Assembly: GCA_013399305.1 (NCBI GenBank)
Contig: VXAI01000241.1
Location: 789,460-853,459 of the forward strand
Reading direction: 5' to 3'
DNA length: 64,000 nucleotides
DNA from: Rostratula benghalensis
Taxonomy: Eukaryota; Chordata; Aves; Charadriiformes; Rostratulidae
Both the position numbers and the translations under genes were made by a program. The notes below the pieces were generated by a model. That model had not been told where the DNA came from. It worked only from the letters and a program-made list of their open reading frames with translations, and did no database searches. Of this stretch, positions 11,906-26,300 are shown in pieces; the first letter of the stretch is position 1, and every line of letters starts with the position of its first letter.

Positions 11906-14900
11906 ACAGAACCTCACTTATATCAGACAGGAAGGAATAATTTCCTGTAGGAAATGTTGCAAAAAATCCTATAGTAGGAAGGATGAAGCAACCTGTTTTC
12001 ATGCCTTGAGAAGCAGCAGGAGGTAGGAGATCAGGCCTGTTGTTGTCTTGCAGAATATTTAATTTTGAGTCATACTTTCAACCTCTAACATTTTAATTCC
12101 TCATTTCACACCAACAAAAAGGTAAGTAAGCAAGGGCTCCTTCCTGCTGAAGAGTGATGTCAGTTTGTATCATCTGAGACGACTCGCAGTATGACATTTT
12201 TTTCCTAGAAGTCTTGAGGGAGCGGTCAGCTGTAGTGAAATCACCTAAAGTTGGCTATCACTTAAACATTGGACATGCCACCAGCATTTCAAAGCCTGTT
12301 CGAATTTACAAAACTTGAATTTCTTCACTTGTTTTTAAGGTGAAGAATACTCGATGCCAAGTATACATGTCCCATAGGGAAACTTGAAAACTAGTGTTTT
12401 TCAATTTCTAAGTAAGAATTTTCTAGATTAAAGGAGTCTAAGTAATAATTTGCTGGAATGAAAACTGTATGTGAGAAGTACCTCTGTTTATAAATAAATA
12501 TTACCTAGCTAAACTTATATTTTAATACAGGGGCATTGTTTTGTTTTGCTGCTACATATTATTGCAGTAGTTTAACGCTAGTATTCCAATTACAGAAAAC
12601 TGGGAAAACCATTAAGTGAGAAGGAAACTAATGCTTAATAAGAATCATTGTTTTGTTTACTGCATTAAATCTGATCTTACTAAAAGAACTAAACAAAAGC
12701 AAAACAACAAACTTTTAGCAAATAACCTGCATAACAGTTGAAATTTAAATGGAGGAAATGAATATATCCACAAGGAACTTTGTCTTAGAAGTTAATATGG
12801 AATGATGATATTTTTTAGCAATGACCTATGTATTTTACAGGATGTATGGGGATTTTGGTTTGTGTCTTGCTTTATTAAGCGTGCTTTAAACATGCAAATA
12901 CCCTTTGAAGGGTATTTTGCAAAGCAGAATGACACTTGGCGTACAGATAATGATGGTGTTGTCTTGAGTCCTGTCTCTGCCTGTTCTGAGTTACGCAGTG
13001 GAAAACAGGATATAACTGGCTCAAGGATGTTCTTGTTCTTTGTATCTTTTGGTGATATGATACCTGTAGTTGCTGGTCTCAGGTTATAAACTGATAGAGG
13101 GATGCAGCTAACAGCTTGAGTGCTTCTACAGAATCTGTTTCACAAGTACCATTAATTGCCATTGCATTCTCTGACGTCTTTCTAGGCTGGGATTGATTTT
13201 TGTAGATGGCTGCGGTTAACACAGTTTTTCGACCATGACACTTGAACTGTGAAAGCTGTGAGAGCTCTGGGGGGACTCTGGTATGAGGTAAGATGTGGAT
13301 GGCTGTTGCTGCTGCATTTGGAAGCTGGCTTCACCAGGAAGGCTTTGCGTTTCACTGTTGAGCCCTAAATCTTGTCTTGCCTCCAATGCCTTCTGTAATA
13401 TTTTAGTTCTGCTTTTCTGCAATACTAAAAGCCCCTCAAATTCAGTGTTCAAGGGAAACACTGAAGCTGGAAAGCTGTTCAAGCTGGAAACTTGCAATAA
13501 TTACCTATTTTGTCAAGAAACCATATGTATAGCTCTCACATCTATCTTTCCCTTTCATGATGTCCTTAATAATAGTGCAAACAAGATTCTTAAAAGTTAA
13601 TCATCAACTGTAATAATAACTCTCTCTGCTACATTTCATTTGACATAAGAAAAAGTTCATTTTAGGTTTGGCAGGAGTTAAAATACCAGTAATGCTCATG
13701 AGAATGTTCTGCAAGCAAAGCTTCTGTTAATCCTGTTCTTGATGGGGTCACGCATAATTTGATGTGAAACCTGAAGCACTTACTTTTTGAATGTACAGAA
13801 AGCAGAAATATGGGTGCAAACCGATACCCTGTTACTAGCCAAAGGTCAAACTAACCTTTGCATTGTTAATATCAACACAAAGGTTGTGTGGAGGTAAGAG
13901 CAGGTATGATTGATGCTCTACAACCTCATAGAGTGGATATAGCAACATGTAATAAATCACTGCATTTGTGTAAATTCTCCCAAAAGCAAAGTTGTTTTCT
14001 CAGATTCTGGAGTTAGTCATTGCTAACTGCATTGTTGCAAACCAAATTCTGCAATGAAACACCTACGTTTAAGAAGTTCTGTTCTGTACAAACTGTTTTG
14101 TAGTTGCTGGTATGTATTTCTTCCTATATTTTACAGAAGTGTGCAGACTTCCTGGCTGTACATAGTTAGTTAAAAAAATTGCAAAGGCTAGTTAGTGACA
14201 GTATAATAATCTAATGATGGTTAGTAAAATCTGTGCCTCTGCTGTCTGTGAAAAGCACTAGCAGCTTTTTTCAAAAGCATGGTTGTGTTACTTTTCAGCA
14301 TTAAAAAAATGCTGAAATGTAGAGGTTTTAACATGGGGGGAAAAAGAGTAACTTTTCTGAGCTATAATAAACTTAAACACAGCAAAACCCCAAACCTTTT
14401 GAAATCCTTGCCATGGAAGCTGTGTTATGTGTTTTTTGTTATGGTAAAATGATGATTTCTTAAATTTTAAGGCTATTTTACTGTATTTCCTTGGTGCTTG
14501 TCAAGAAAACATGAGTTACAGCCTGCAACTGGAGATTAATCTCCTGTCAAGATCTTGTGGTGTCAGTTCTGGGTTTTAACCCTAAACCTTGGTATATCCT
14601 GATTTGCATGGGATTGGCTGGGACATGCAGTTGTCTATATGTGCTCTTTCCCAGTCCTTCAGAGATAGCTGAGTATCTTGAATGTGCTAATAATAGAAGG
14701 GTAACTAAATAGAAGGGTAACACCCTTGTGCCCAGGGTTTAGCTGATGATAAAGAAATGTAGTTTGTTACGTACCACTAGCCGAATAAATGAAATTGTTT
14801 TTCTAATGGTGCTGCAGCAGGAATAGAGCATCAGGGACAAAGCCTTACCCTCTGCTAGTTCTGGCTTTTGTCTTTTCAAGACCTTTTTCAGCAACAAGAC

Positions 14901-17900
14901 CTTTTTGCAGGACAGTCCCCTGGCGGGTGCTGTGCAGTATCAGAAGGGAAGAGCTACACCCTGTCCATCACAGACATGCCCAATCCCAGACAGCCCTCAG
15001 GCCTTCAGTTTTTTCTTTTTCAGACCATGATCCCTCAGGTCTTCCTTGCTTTTTCTTATTTTGGCCCTGAGGTGGGGCTGGGAGGACTCAGAGTGAGCCC
15101 GCTTACTGGGCTCCCCACTCCTTTCCCACCCCACAAGGAGGACTCAGATTTAACGTCTCCAATGGTGTGGCACATACGTCATCTGACACAAGCTAGCACT
15201 GCTACTGAAAGAGGTATTGTGGATGGAGTGTTAGTGTTTGTTTGTTTGGTTGTCTTTTTTTTTTTTAATCTTTAACCTGTAGCATGCTTTCAGTGGAAGT
15301 AAATTTGCAAACTTGACTGGTTTTAGTTTGAGAAGATTTATTGTGCAACTTCCATCCCACAACTTGTTGACAGAGAGGAAGGAATTGATGTTCTGTTTGA
15401 CTCAAAAATCCTGTTTAACTCAAATCTCTGTACTAAAAAGTCTCTTGTACTAAAAAGTAAGTGTTGAAACTTGCTGTAGAAGCAGTGGTTTATGAAAACA
15501 GCACCTGCACGGAGACACTGGCTTGAGCATAGTACTTGTGACAGAATTGACCGCTGACAACACTTGATGGTGACTCCTCAAGTAGCTGACATACAAATGG
15601 GAATGCAATACAAAAGGATTCAGGAATGTATTAATTTCCTGCTGTCCATTCTGGTTGTCTTGCTATTGAGTGGGCATGTTTATAACATGAAGTATCACCC
15701 TAACCAGTCTAATGACATTCTCATTATGTTACTATTTTGTGTAACTGGACAGGAGAGATAGTAAGATAATTTTAAAGGGGTGCATCTGATAAGGGAGTTG
15801 TAATGTAAGATAAGAGTATTCAGAAGCAAAACAAATTATACCTGTGTTTGTCAGACATATCCTTATATAACTTGTAAAGCTTGAGGAAATACCTTTTTTA
15901 TAGCTTTTTGGAATTTTTTGGACATGAACAGTTTTGTTTTTACAAAACAAATAGGAAAATTCCACCTGCGAATTTTAATTATTTTTTAATAGTAAATACT
16001 GCTGCAAGGTTTAACTTCTGAATTTCATACAGCCAAACACAGTGGAGTTTTGTTTTTGTTATTTCTCTGCTGTTTTGAATAACTTCCTTCAAATACCCTA
16101 CTTCAGCCATCTCATGCAGCTCCCTCGGGGATGCTGTTCTGTGACTTACACAACCAGGGAGCAGACAAGACTCTCTGGCTCCTTGAACTGAAGTGGCTTG
16201 TTTTCTGAGCCCAGAAGCCTTTACTTAGGATGGACAGCAGCCCTTTACCAAGGCTTCTCTTTATTAAGTTGCAAAATGTTTTGTTGTGCAGGTTGGAGAA
16301 GTGCTGAGATGAAAATTACTCTTCCTTTTCTCCTCCACCTAATGCCCCTTCATTTTAGGGAAAAAAAGAAGAAAAGAAAAAGGAAGGCAGTGAATCAGAT
16401 GCACTTTTAAGGTTTGTTTAAAAGCTGTCTCTGAATTTTGCCTTCTTGCTGTAGGTGCCTCTGACCAGTGTATGCTGTTCACAGTTCATAGTGCATCCAG
16501 ATATATTAGGAAATTAGATGGTTTTAGTTGGGCCAACATCTCATAAAATGCCAAGACAGCATTGTAAAATGCTAAATATGGAATATTGTGAAGTTAACAC
16601 ATGGGTATTTTGTAATCTCAGTGTTCAGGTAACTTTTGAACATATCCATACTGTCACCTGTAAGCAGTGGTAAATGTTGTTTATGTGAAGCATCAGAGAA
16701 TATAGAAAAAGGAAATGCTGGAGTAGTAAGTAGTTAAAAAATGACAAAATGTGTGCTCAAATATGACAAAAGATGTGATCAATTTTAAGTTTTTAAGTGA
16801 TAATACAGCATATTAATTTTTTAGCTTTACCTTGTCTGGGTTACTGTATTGTCATAGCGAATATTAAAATAAGTGACATTGATTCACTTCTCTTTAATAT
16901 TATGAGCTGTTTCCATGTAACTGGCAGTGGATAATCTTTTAGGGAAGAAGTGTATGTGAAACAAAGTTGATAGTACAAGCTCCCTGGTAGTTGTATGGTG
17001 GTTTGGGGGTTTTTTTGTGTGCATGTTTTAAACTCTTAAATTTCTTGTGTGCTTCATTCATTCTGTTAAAGAACATTACCCAAAAATATGGGCAGAATGT
17101 AAGCTTTATTTTATTTTTCACTGAATACTCAGAGTAAGATTAGGAGGCTTATCTGTTGTTGTTTCTTCAGGTTTTAGCACCAGCAAATAGTTTTCTGCAT
17201 TGCTTCTGTTCTGCTAAAAGGAGAAGGAGACCTTCTAGATTAATAAGGGATGATGTTTGTGTGGTGAGAAGGGAGGTAACTGACTCCTTTGTACTGACCT
17301 TGTAGAAGTAAAAATATGTTGAGTATAGTGAAGCTCCCAATGACCTGTGCTTTTCAAAGACTATGTTGTTATTAACCAAGAATATTGTAATTTGCCCCTG
17401 AAAGTACATTTGCTTCCCTAAGCAAATGCACCCTGTTGCGAGTACATAAAATTTTATATGTTTGCAAAGTGGTGGTTTGAAAAGTTCAATCTGAATGCAA
17501 AGTGCTGGTATTTGCTATTTTCTTTGTGCAGCTATGTATCCTCGTTTCCTTTCACTAGTGTTTTGTGGCACTTGATCTTCAACAGCCATACTGCTGGTAT
17601 GACTGGTTTATTGTGATTTTGGTTCAGAACCCCTACCGTGTTTTTGATTTATTAAAATAATCTTGTGTTGATATTTTATAATATGGTAACGGTAGAAAAG
17701 TTAGTATTGTGAAATACACTCATACTCTTTCCTGAAGGAGGTCAGGGATGCATAGAGAATATAATGAATGCTCCCATCTGGTACTGTGTAATTTAGGATG
17801 CTTAATTAGTTTCTTTTAACATCATTAAAAAGGAGGAACCTCCACTCTTGGCAGTAGCTGGCCCAACCTTGATAATCGTATGTTGTCACTGGGACACTGG

Positions 17901-18219
17901 AGAGATACATAGCAGTCTTGGGTTCTCTGCCTCCATGACAGTCTGTATGTTCTTGGCTTTTTTGAGAGTGTTTGTCATTCAGAGGAATTGAAAGCTGAAG
18001 ATCCCTGTCCAAGTTATGCTAAATTTATGTAACTGAGACGTAAGAGGGTTTTTCTGCTTTGTTGTTCCAAAAATAGTTTAGAACAGGCCTCTGCTGCAGG
18101 CTCATGCACTTTATGTGCTCATGCACATAAAGGTCAAGCCCAAGGCAAACCTACCTTGCCTTTATCATTATGTGTAGAAAAAGTTGGGGGATGTTCATAG
18201 GGCAGTAATGGTTCTGTGA
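11906..18219. other. No gene recognised, 6.3 kb
   Basis: AT-rich intron-like sequence. One GC-richer patch at about 14870-15200 carries a 135-codon frame ending in a poly-T-encoded Phe run, judged chance. No repeat recognised. Confidence 0.6.
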
Positions 18220-18259
18220 NNNNNNNNNNNNNNNNNNNNNNNNNNNNNNNNNNNNNNNN
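18220..18259. other. Assembly gap (40 N)
   Basis: Run of undetermined bases in the 5' part of the window. The two flanks show no repeat in common. Confidence 0.99.
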
Positions 18260-18984
18260 TAAATTTTTACTAAAAAGTGAAGCTTCACAAGTAGGAAAAA
18301 GGAAAAACATTTGAGGCTTTGCTGTGTTACTTGACTTTTTTCCCTTGAATGCCTTGCATGGGGGGGTTAGCAGGCATCACTGGTCCTGACAAGGGGTGGG
18401 AGGGAACTGTGGAAATTGTTGCAGTCATCAGCAGATACTTTAATATGTCAAATACCCAATTACTAAAATAAAGTCCTGCTAATATGCATGCACAGTTCTT
18501 GCATTTTGTAGTCTACCCTACCCTTTTGTGCAATTACTTCATTTTAAAACTCTAAAACCACACCTGGCATTCACAGGAACGTTTTTAGCGTGCTCTCTGT
18601 GGGCAGCATGCACAGACGTAGTTACTCATAGCTATATATTGGCTTTACGTGTGGCTTCCATATGAACATTTTAAGTAGTTTTTCTAAGAAGGCTAGCACG
18701 TAAGTACAGGTTGTGGTTGACTTCAGATACGGGTAGCAAATATATCTTTAGTTACAATCATCATGGTATTGATCTTGAATTTGTATTTTGGTAAGGCCAG
18801 TGAATAGTGCTGCAAGACTACAAACATTTCAAAACTTTAAGTTTGCCTCCATGGTCTGACAAAAGAGTGTTCTGTGAAATGAAAATTCACTTATAAGCTA
18901 GTTTTCGTCAGTATTTACTTTCTTAATATTTAAAATCCTTGGGACCTGGTTACAGCAAGCATATGCCCTAATAGAAGATTCTAT
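18260..18984. other. No gene recognised between assembly gap and CR1
   Basis: AT-rich, short frames only. The CR1 5' truncation point near 18985 is approximate. Confidence 0.6.
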
Positions 18985-20408
18985 TAAGAAGTCCTAAGTA
19001 TATGGAGCCAGATGGGATTCACCCGATAGTACTCAGGGAGCTGGCAGAAGAGCTCACCAAACCTCTCTCCATCGTTTATCAACAATCCTGGTCAACAATG
19101 AAGGTATCAGAGTATCAGATGACTGGAGGATGGCTGACGTGACACGCATCTACAAAAAGGGCGAGAAGGAAGATCCACGGAACTACAGGCCTGTCAGCCT
19201 GACCTCGGTATCAGGAAAGATCACAGAGAGGATCATCTTGACTGAGCTCTCACGGCAAGTGCAGAGCAGCCAAGGGATCAGGGCCAGTCAGCACAGGTTC
19301 ATGAAAGGGAGGTCCTGCTTAACCAACTTGATCTCTTTCTGTGACCATGTGGCCCGCCTTCTGGATCAGGGGAGGCTGTGGTTGTTGTCTACCTGGACTT
19401 TGGTAAGGCCTTTGACACATCCCCCCACAGAATTCTCGTGGAAAAGCTGGCAAATCACAGCATAGACAAGTATACTACTCTCTGCTGGGTAAAAAATTGC
19501 CTGGATGGCCGTGCCCAGAGATTGTAATTAATGGAGTGAAATCTTGTTGGTGGCCAGTCACCAGTGGTGTCCCTCAGGGCTCAGTTTTGGGGCCAGTCTT
19601 GTTTAATAGCTCTGTTGATGATCTGGATGAAGGGCTCGAGTGTACCCTCAGTAAGTTTGCAGATGACACCAAAGTAGGTGGAAGTGTTGATCAGCTTGAG
19701 GGTAGGAAGTCTCTACAGAGGGACCTGGGCAGGTTGGATTGATGAGCTAGGGCCAATTGTATGAGATTCAATAAGGCCAAGTGCAGGGTCCTCCATTTCA
19801 GTCACAAGAACCCCATGCAGCGCTACAGGCTTGGGGAAGAGTGGCTGTAGAGCTGCCTGGCAGAAAAGGACCTGGTGTTGGTGGACAGCTGGCCTAAGAT
19901 GAGTCATCATTGTGCCTGGGTCGCCAAGATGGCAAACAGCATCCTGGCTTGTATCAGGGATAGCGTGGCCAGCAGGAGTAGGGAAGTGGTTGTGCCTCTG
20001 TACTCGACACTGGTGAGGCCCCACCTCGAGTACTTTGTTCAGTTCTGGACCCCTCACTACAAGAAGGGCATTGGAGTGCTGGAGCGTGTCCATAGGAGAG
20101 CCACCAAGCTGGTGAGGGGTCTGGATTCTTACAAGGAGAGGCTGAGGGAGCTTGGGGTTGTTCAGCCTGGAGAAGAGAAGGCTGAGGGAAGACCATATCA
20201 CTCTACAGTTAACTGAAAGGAGGTTGTAGAGAGTTGGGTTGGTTTCTTATCTCAAGTCACAGGTGATAGGACAAGAGGAAATGGCCTCAAATTGCACCCA
20301 AGGAAGTTCAGATTGGGTACTAGGGAAAATGTTTACACTGAAAAGGTTAGGTTGATGGTTGGACTACATGATCTTAAATGTCCCTTCCAACCTAGAGAAT
20401 TCTATGAT
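18985..20408 (+). mobile_element. CR1 LINE fragment, longest copy in window
   Basis: Starts within the reverse transcriptase (EPDGIHPIVLRELAEELT), then VTRIYKKG...NYRPVSLTSV, FMKGRSCLTNL, a frameshift near 19380, [14 protein letters not shown] and an intact FADDTKVGG (catalytic FADD at 19656-19667), then the C-terminal block ([14 protein letters not shown]) and the 3' tail ending tagagaattctatgatta. Several frameshifts and stops; inactive. Confidence 0.93.
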
Positions 20409-20536
20409 TAAAAATATATTTCTGATCTCGATGGTAATTGATATGCAGACGGAAATAGTACAAGCTACATGTGGGGTGGTTTTCTTTGTTTCTTTTTTTG
20501 TGTTTGTGGGGGTTTTGGTGGTGGTGTTTTTTTTTG

Positions 20537-20571
<35 letters not shown>

Positions 20572-23296
20572 GATACAAGTATTCTATGACAACAGAAGTA
20601 CCTTGGAATAGGAATAGGTTAATGTGCTTTGGAATTTGAAAGGTAAGAAGAAAGTCCTCAATTAAATAAATAAAATATATGCAAACACTGATATATGAAG
20701 GATTATGGTTCTCTTATGAAAAATTTCCTTAAGGTGACTATCATGTTACCTTACTTAATATATTCCAGGCGTCTTTCATTTATAATCAGTAGATGTTTTC
20801 TTTAATCTTTTAGGACTTAGTCACAGTTGTCAAAATAATGAGCTTTTCATGCTGTAATTTTTTTTTTTTTTTTCTATACCCTCCTCCCAAGCTCAAGTAA
20901 TTGTTACCAGAAGAAACAGGTTTGGTTTTCTTTCCCCGTAAATTTTCACTGAAGTACAGGGTTCAGTCTTAACAAACCTTATATGCTGTTGGGTTTTTGA
21001 GAGCTCCTGAAGTGCCCACTTTAAGGAATCACCTGCAAGACTTGGATCAAACTAGAGGACCCAAAGGGTGACTGCAAACTTGCAGTGCTGACGTGGTTAT
21101 TAATTTGGTTGGATGAAATGTTTAATTATGTCATAGCTTTTAGCAAGCTGTGAGTAGTACTCGTGTGTAGCGTGACTACAGGTGTTGTCTAGACAGGCAG
21201 CTGGCAGTGGCTGGTTGAAGCCCGTACTTGTAAGCCACCCTTCACCTGAGCCCACCTGGCCTCATACCTGGCCCTGTGTCTGTGAGCTTCTCCGCCAGAA
21301 TGAGCAATGGTTAATGGCTCTTTCCTGGCAGAGTGAGGAGGGTTGCACTGCTCTTGGGAGCAGAGTTCTTGAGCTGAGGAGCTGTGACTTCAAAGTCCTT
21401 GAGGCTCTGCTCTCTCTCTCCACCTTGGTGGACATTCAGGGTCTGACCAAGAGCCGACCTGGGCTCCAGCAGCCTGTCCACCTTGTTCTGGATTCCTAGG
21501 TTAGAAACCTGTAACCACTTGTGGAGTCATGGAAATCTCTGTGGCAGGCTGTTTTAAGACCTGGTGAAGTCTGCAGGTCAGATGCAAAGCTTTTTAAGAG
21601 CAGTTTAACACCTACTGTACCTATTTAAATGCAAGTGCTTTATTAGAATGAAAGTGCTTGCACTAACCACAGGCTTCTAGAAGTCCTTTCTCAGCAGAGG
21701 CAGAAGACAATTTTCTTTTCCCTTTTAGCTATCTACAGCTAAAATAGATGATTATAGCTTTGTTTGCTCTGCAAGGAGTAAGCTGTATGGAAGCATGCTG
21801 GGATCTGAAAAATCTGGTTAGCAATAGTGACTGTGGTGATCGATGTCCTGTTGTGGCAAGCAGTAGTTTTTGTAACTTTAAATCTCCACTTAAATATTGA
21901 GGAGGTACAGCCATAGCATGATCTGGTGTAAGCTCGTTCATGGAGAGCTTCATAACTTGGTGGAAGATTCCCAGTTTGCCTGGTCTGTTTTCTCCAACAG
22001 AATGCAAGGTTGTTTTTACAGCAAAGATGCTAGTGCTTGTGAAAAATACCCAGCGGGTATCAGCAAGATGGCCAGCAGGTATCCATGAGGTATCTTGTTG
22101 AGAAATCATTGTGGGGAGACTCAGACTAGATTATCTGCTTTATAACACAGAAGATGAAAAAGATTTTTAAAATATTTTTTGTAAGCAAAAAATGGGTTTG
22201 ATGTACTTGTTTGATGCTTGCTACTATACTGGCAGCCACAAACTGCGCTGTTGAAGGACAGGGCAGATGTGGTGCCTTAAGACCCTATATAGACTTTTTC
22301 TTTCTTCAAAAACCTGTAATATTGAGCTGTTCCTGTAATTTTGTCTGACTTGTTTCTTTTGTGGCCTTCTGAGCCTTTCATTACATTTTTTCGGATCAGG
22401 AAGGAGGCCTTCAGATGAGCAGTGGAGATTTTTTTTTTCTTTAGATGCACCCTCTTCCTGTTTGGATCTGTGGGAACCCTCTAATTGTTGACTTCAGTGA
22501 AATCCAGATCAGACACACAGTGACTTGCATTTAAAAATACTATCCCTTCAGGTAGCCTGCACCTATCCAAAAACAATTGGGTGAACAGTAGGCAGTATAT
22601 ATGCTAAATGCAAGCTGATCTAACAGGTATTATAAGTGTGCATATTTAGTATGTTACCTAGAGTAGTGGTGGGATAAATACACCTTGTGCCCTGTTGTGA
22701 TTGCTTTGGAGTGGCCCACTGTGCTCAACTTTGATTACACCAAAATAACTATGAATGCGCAGTATTTAAGCATAAATATCCAGATATACTTGTTCTAAGC
22801 TGGTGCATGATACAGTTGTTCAGTAATGCAAAAGAGTGTTGGAACTGCTTTGTATGGCTTTAGTAAAGGTAAATGTGGGGCTGGCTGGTGTCTAACCTCT
22901 CTGAGCTTTCTGTATTACATCTCATACCAGTGTAAGAGGGGTCCCAGACTTTTAACAAGATCAATAGTTGCTACTGCAGTGCAAATGCTGAATACCTCTA
23001 TACTGAGTGGTTACCGATCGGTTTGCGATAGAGGAAACAGAGTTTGAAATGGGTTGATGTGTATGCTTTTTATAGGAACGGCTTAATAGTTTTTTGTGTT
23101 AAGTGCAGCATCAGAGTCTTGGCTTGTTGAATGCAAATGTGTAAGTTCTGGTTTCTGTCAGACATGGTCTGTGCTCGTAATCTGGGAAATAAAAGCCAAA
23201 CTTCTGGGGGAGGATTTAGTATGCTTCCCATATCAGAACTTGCCCTTCAGGTTTATGTGGTAATGATGCCAAGCCCTGTTTCTTATCTCTTTGCAG
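20409..23296. other. No gene recognised
   Basis: Contains the poly-T tract and a GC-richer patch at 21180-21500 with a 105-codon frame lacking any recognised domain or splice context. Confidence 0.6.
20527..20565. repeat. Poly-T tract
   Basis: 39-base T run with one G at 20536, followed by AAAAAA, about 120 bp beyond the CR1 3' end at 20408. May be the reversed A-tail of an old retroposed sequence or simple expansion. Confidence 0.9.
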
Positions 23297-23360
23297 AAGG
23301 GATGTGTTTCTGACAGCTCCCCAGCTCCAGACGTGTGCTGGAGGCTCCAAGAGGTGGCAG
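23297..23360 (+). other. Candidate 5' UTR exon of SEMA4D
   Basis: 64 nt bounded by a good acceptor (cttatctctttgcag) and a good donor (gtggcag|gtacgt), GC-richer than the AT-rich flanks. It contains an ATG (gggatgtg) but no long frame and no recognised protein. It lies 5.9 kb upstream of the first coding exon on the same strand, where noncoding leader exons would be expected. Unproven. Confidence 0.35.
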
Positions 23361-26300
23361 GTACGTACAGTGAAGCTAGGGTAACCCTCTGCAGCAAGTG
23401 GGCTATGGTGTACCTGTGGTGGCTGTGTTATGGGTATCTTTGTTACTAAAACAAATAACTACACTACAAGAACACTGGGGACTTAATTCCTACAGAAAGA
23501 CATAAACCAGGATTTTATCATAAGCTCATAAGATACTGTTTTGTTTTGCTTCACAAGAAACTTAACAGAAAAGGGACTTTCTTTTTCACTCGAGCACACT
23601 GCATGCTTACCTGTGCTTTAGTTACAACTGAAAGGTCCATTTCAGGATTATATCTGTGCTGTGTTATGCAGTTTATGTGTCTGCGGGTGTACTGGGCTTG
23701 CTTTCAGAGATGTTTGAATCTTTGAAAGCATTTTTTTAAAATCACGTGTGCCTGTTAATTGCGGGTATTCTTGTGAGTGCCATTAGTTGCCAACTTTTCA
23801 TGACTGACTCAGTCCTATGAGCCTGAGAAGAAATGAGGAAGAAACTGAGCAGTATGTAGGGTATGTTTAAGTATAAGGGGAAGATAGACTTGGAATTTCA
23901 GGAAATTTAATTATTGATCATTTGACCAGTTTTCACTGCATCACTGTCACAACCCAGGTTCAGTATCTGGGAGAACCCAGTGAGGCAGAAAAGGATTGTA
24001 AAACACATCTTCCCCTGGGCAGCTCTTGAATTAAGCATTAAGGATAGCAAGTTAGCAGAAGGTGCTGGCACTGCAGCTGTGGTTGAGTTGCACTGACCAT
24101 CCATGTAGTTTTAGATTAATAATCTCTATTTAGTTTGTTTCTATGCGGCCAGGCTGAGGACCCACAGCAGTGCCTACAGTAGCTCAGAGGTTGACTTGGC
24201 CAAGGGCAGTTAGCTTTCTTTTTCTTAATGAAAATAAAGGAAACGGAGGCAAATCCATTTTCTCTTTCCTGTTCCTGTTTGAAATCGAAGGCTAAGGTGG
24301 TATTTCTAGCTATCATAGAGGGCTAGGTCTGCTAGTTGAGGTTTTAACTTAACCTCAGCAGAAAGTTAGTCCATACATTCTGTATAGTAAAAAAAAAGAT
24401 TATAACAAATACATTTTTCAAGAGACAGTCTAAAAATGGCACTCTGCTGGAGGTTTTGAAAGAGTGAGAACTAAAGCAGACGATGTATTCAGCCTATCCT
24501 TACCTGTCCAAAATAAGCAAACTATGTAAATAAAACTCAGCTGTCAGAGGTAAATTGTATACTTTTTATTGTGTAATTTTGATTACGTTAAATGCAAGCA
24601 TTGCTAACTTTTTCTTCAACTTTTAGAAGCAAAACTTTGGGCAAATTAAAAACATCAGGTTTAAGTAAAATCTCACAGTGGGAGTTCTGTGGTTTGTTTT
24701 TTCATGTTTGAAGTCTTGAAAGCTTTGTTATCAAATAGGCATCAATAAACCTTGAACCAAGTCTGTATTCTGTTAAAGCTTTCAAAAGGCTTTGAAGAAA
24801 GTTATTTTGGGAGAACTTGAAATTTATGCTCTCTGACAGACAAATCCTTTAAACTACTCCTACTTTTCTGCTGGAGGAAGCAATTCACTCACATATTGAG
24901 TTTCATATTCCTCACTATAGTAATTTACTAGTTTTACAAACATAATTTTTGTTTTGGTTTGGGATTTTTGTTTAATCTACAGGTAACAGGGTAGGCTGCC
25001 TGGGAAAACCTGCTATGTTAGTTTGCTCCTGATGGCAGGGAGGGAGGGTGCCTTGGAGTCAATTGTCACTGACTGTGGGCCCTCATTGCTGTGCCTGGGC
25101 AGCAAGAAAGTGATTTCACGGAGAGGTGGAGAAGTATGTAGGCTAGAAAGTCTTCCTTCCAGCCCAAAGTAAGGTGGTCTTTTGTCTGACAGTGTCACTG
25201 AGGCTTGCATATAGTAGTGGTCCTATAGTTGTGCGCTGCTTGTGTTGTGGAGGAGGAGGTAGTGGCAACATGGATAGGAATGTAAGCAAAGAGTAGATAG
25301 AGGATTGCAAGAAAAAATAACCCCAAGGATAAGAATAAAGTGCAAGACAAAATGGGAGGAAAATGATGTTGGACGCTTGGTGTGCTTGGGGAGTCATGAA
25401 AAGAGTAACAGGATTAGGGCAGGAGGACCAGTGGCTGCTTGACGTTCTGCAGGAGACAGCTGGATACTGTGTGATGCTAGCCATCTTTTTTTGGGAATAG
25501 CAAGGATCCCAGCTATAATGTGACTGCAGCGGGTGTGCCAGTAATTTCTCATATGGTTTTAACCTTCATGGAGAAGGCAGCTACCCTATTTAGGAATTGG
25601 TGCAATACTAAGCAGAATTCAGAATTCTCACAAAGCAACTGTATTTGTTAGAAGAAGAAAAAGATTTGCAAAACCAGGGTTGCAAATTGGGCATTCCAAC
25701 TTTGAAATTCCAGAATTTCCAGCTTGTGCAAGTATCTTGTACAAGATGCACACTTCAATTCTGATTTACCATGCTGACTGGGGAAGAGCACACTGACCAC
25801 TGTGTTTTAGATGTTGTGTTTTGTTACTTATTAAACATTTAATTTGATGCTGATAAGGGTGGCTGAATTAACATCTATGAAAGACAAAATTCTATCTTCA
25901 CAGATAAGTTTGTGCTTACTTTACCTCTGCATCCAGGAGGATGGGAATGATGGCGGGCTCCTTCCCATTGTTGGTTTTTCAGGTACTCCCACTGCAGGGC
26001 TAGCATTCTGCATTTTTCTAGGAGATGAATGGGAGCAATGTTTCTTTGCTGCCCACTGACACAGGCAATGTGAGAGCCAGATGTTTGTCGATCTTGGTAA
26101 TGGAAAGCCATTGCAACTTTCTGCTTTCATAATTTGTGCTAGTATTCCCTTAGGCAGCCCCAATTTTTTCTTTCTAATGGTTTTGGTTTTCTGTCCTTTG
26201 AGAAAGAAGAAGCTTGTCTCTTCCCATTTCTCTGCCTGTGCAGTAAAATTATGCACATCAATGTGAGTGTTCATAGCTCTGAACTTCCAGCTGTGCTCTG

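Noticed and set aside
12054..12121. Exon-like segment between gttgtcttgcag and aaaag|gtaagt
   Set aside because: Good splice-site shapes but AT-rich interior with no coding or conservation signal; such pairs occur by chance in long introns.
14868..15275. 135-codon plus-strand frame
   Set aside because: No recognisable domain, ends in a Phe run coded by poly-T, and no splice partner seen; treated as chance in a GC-richer patch.
21182..21499. 105-codon plus-strand frame
   Set aside because: No homology recognised and no promoter or splice context; GC-rich patch only.
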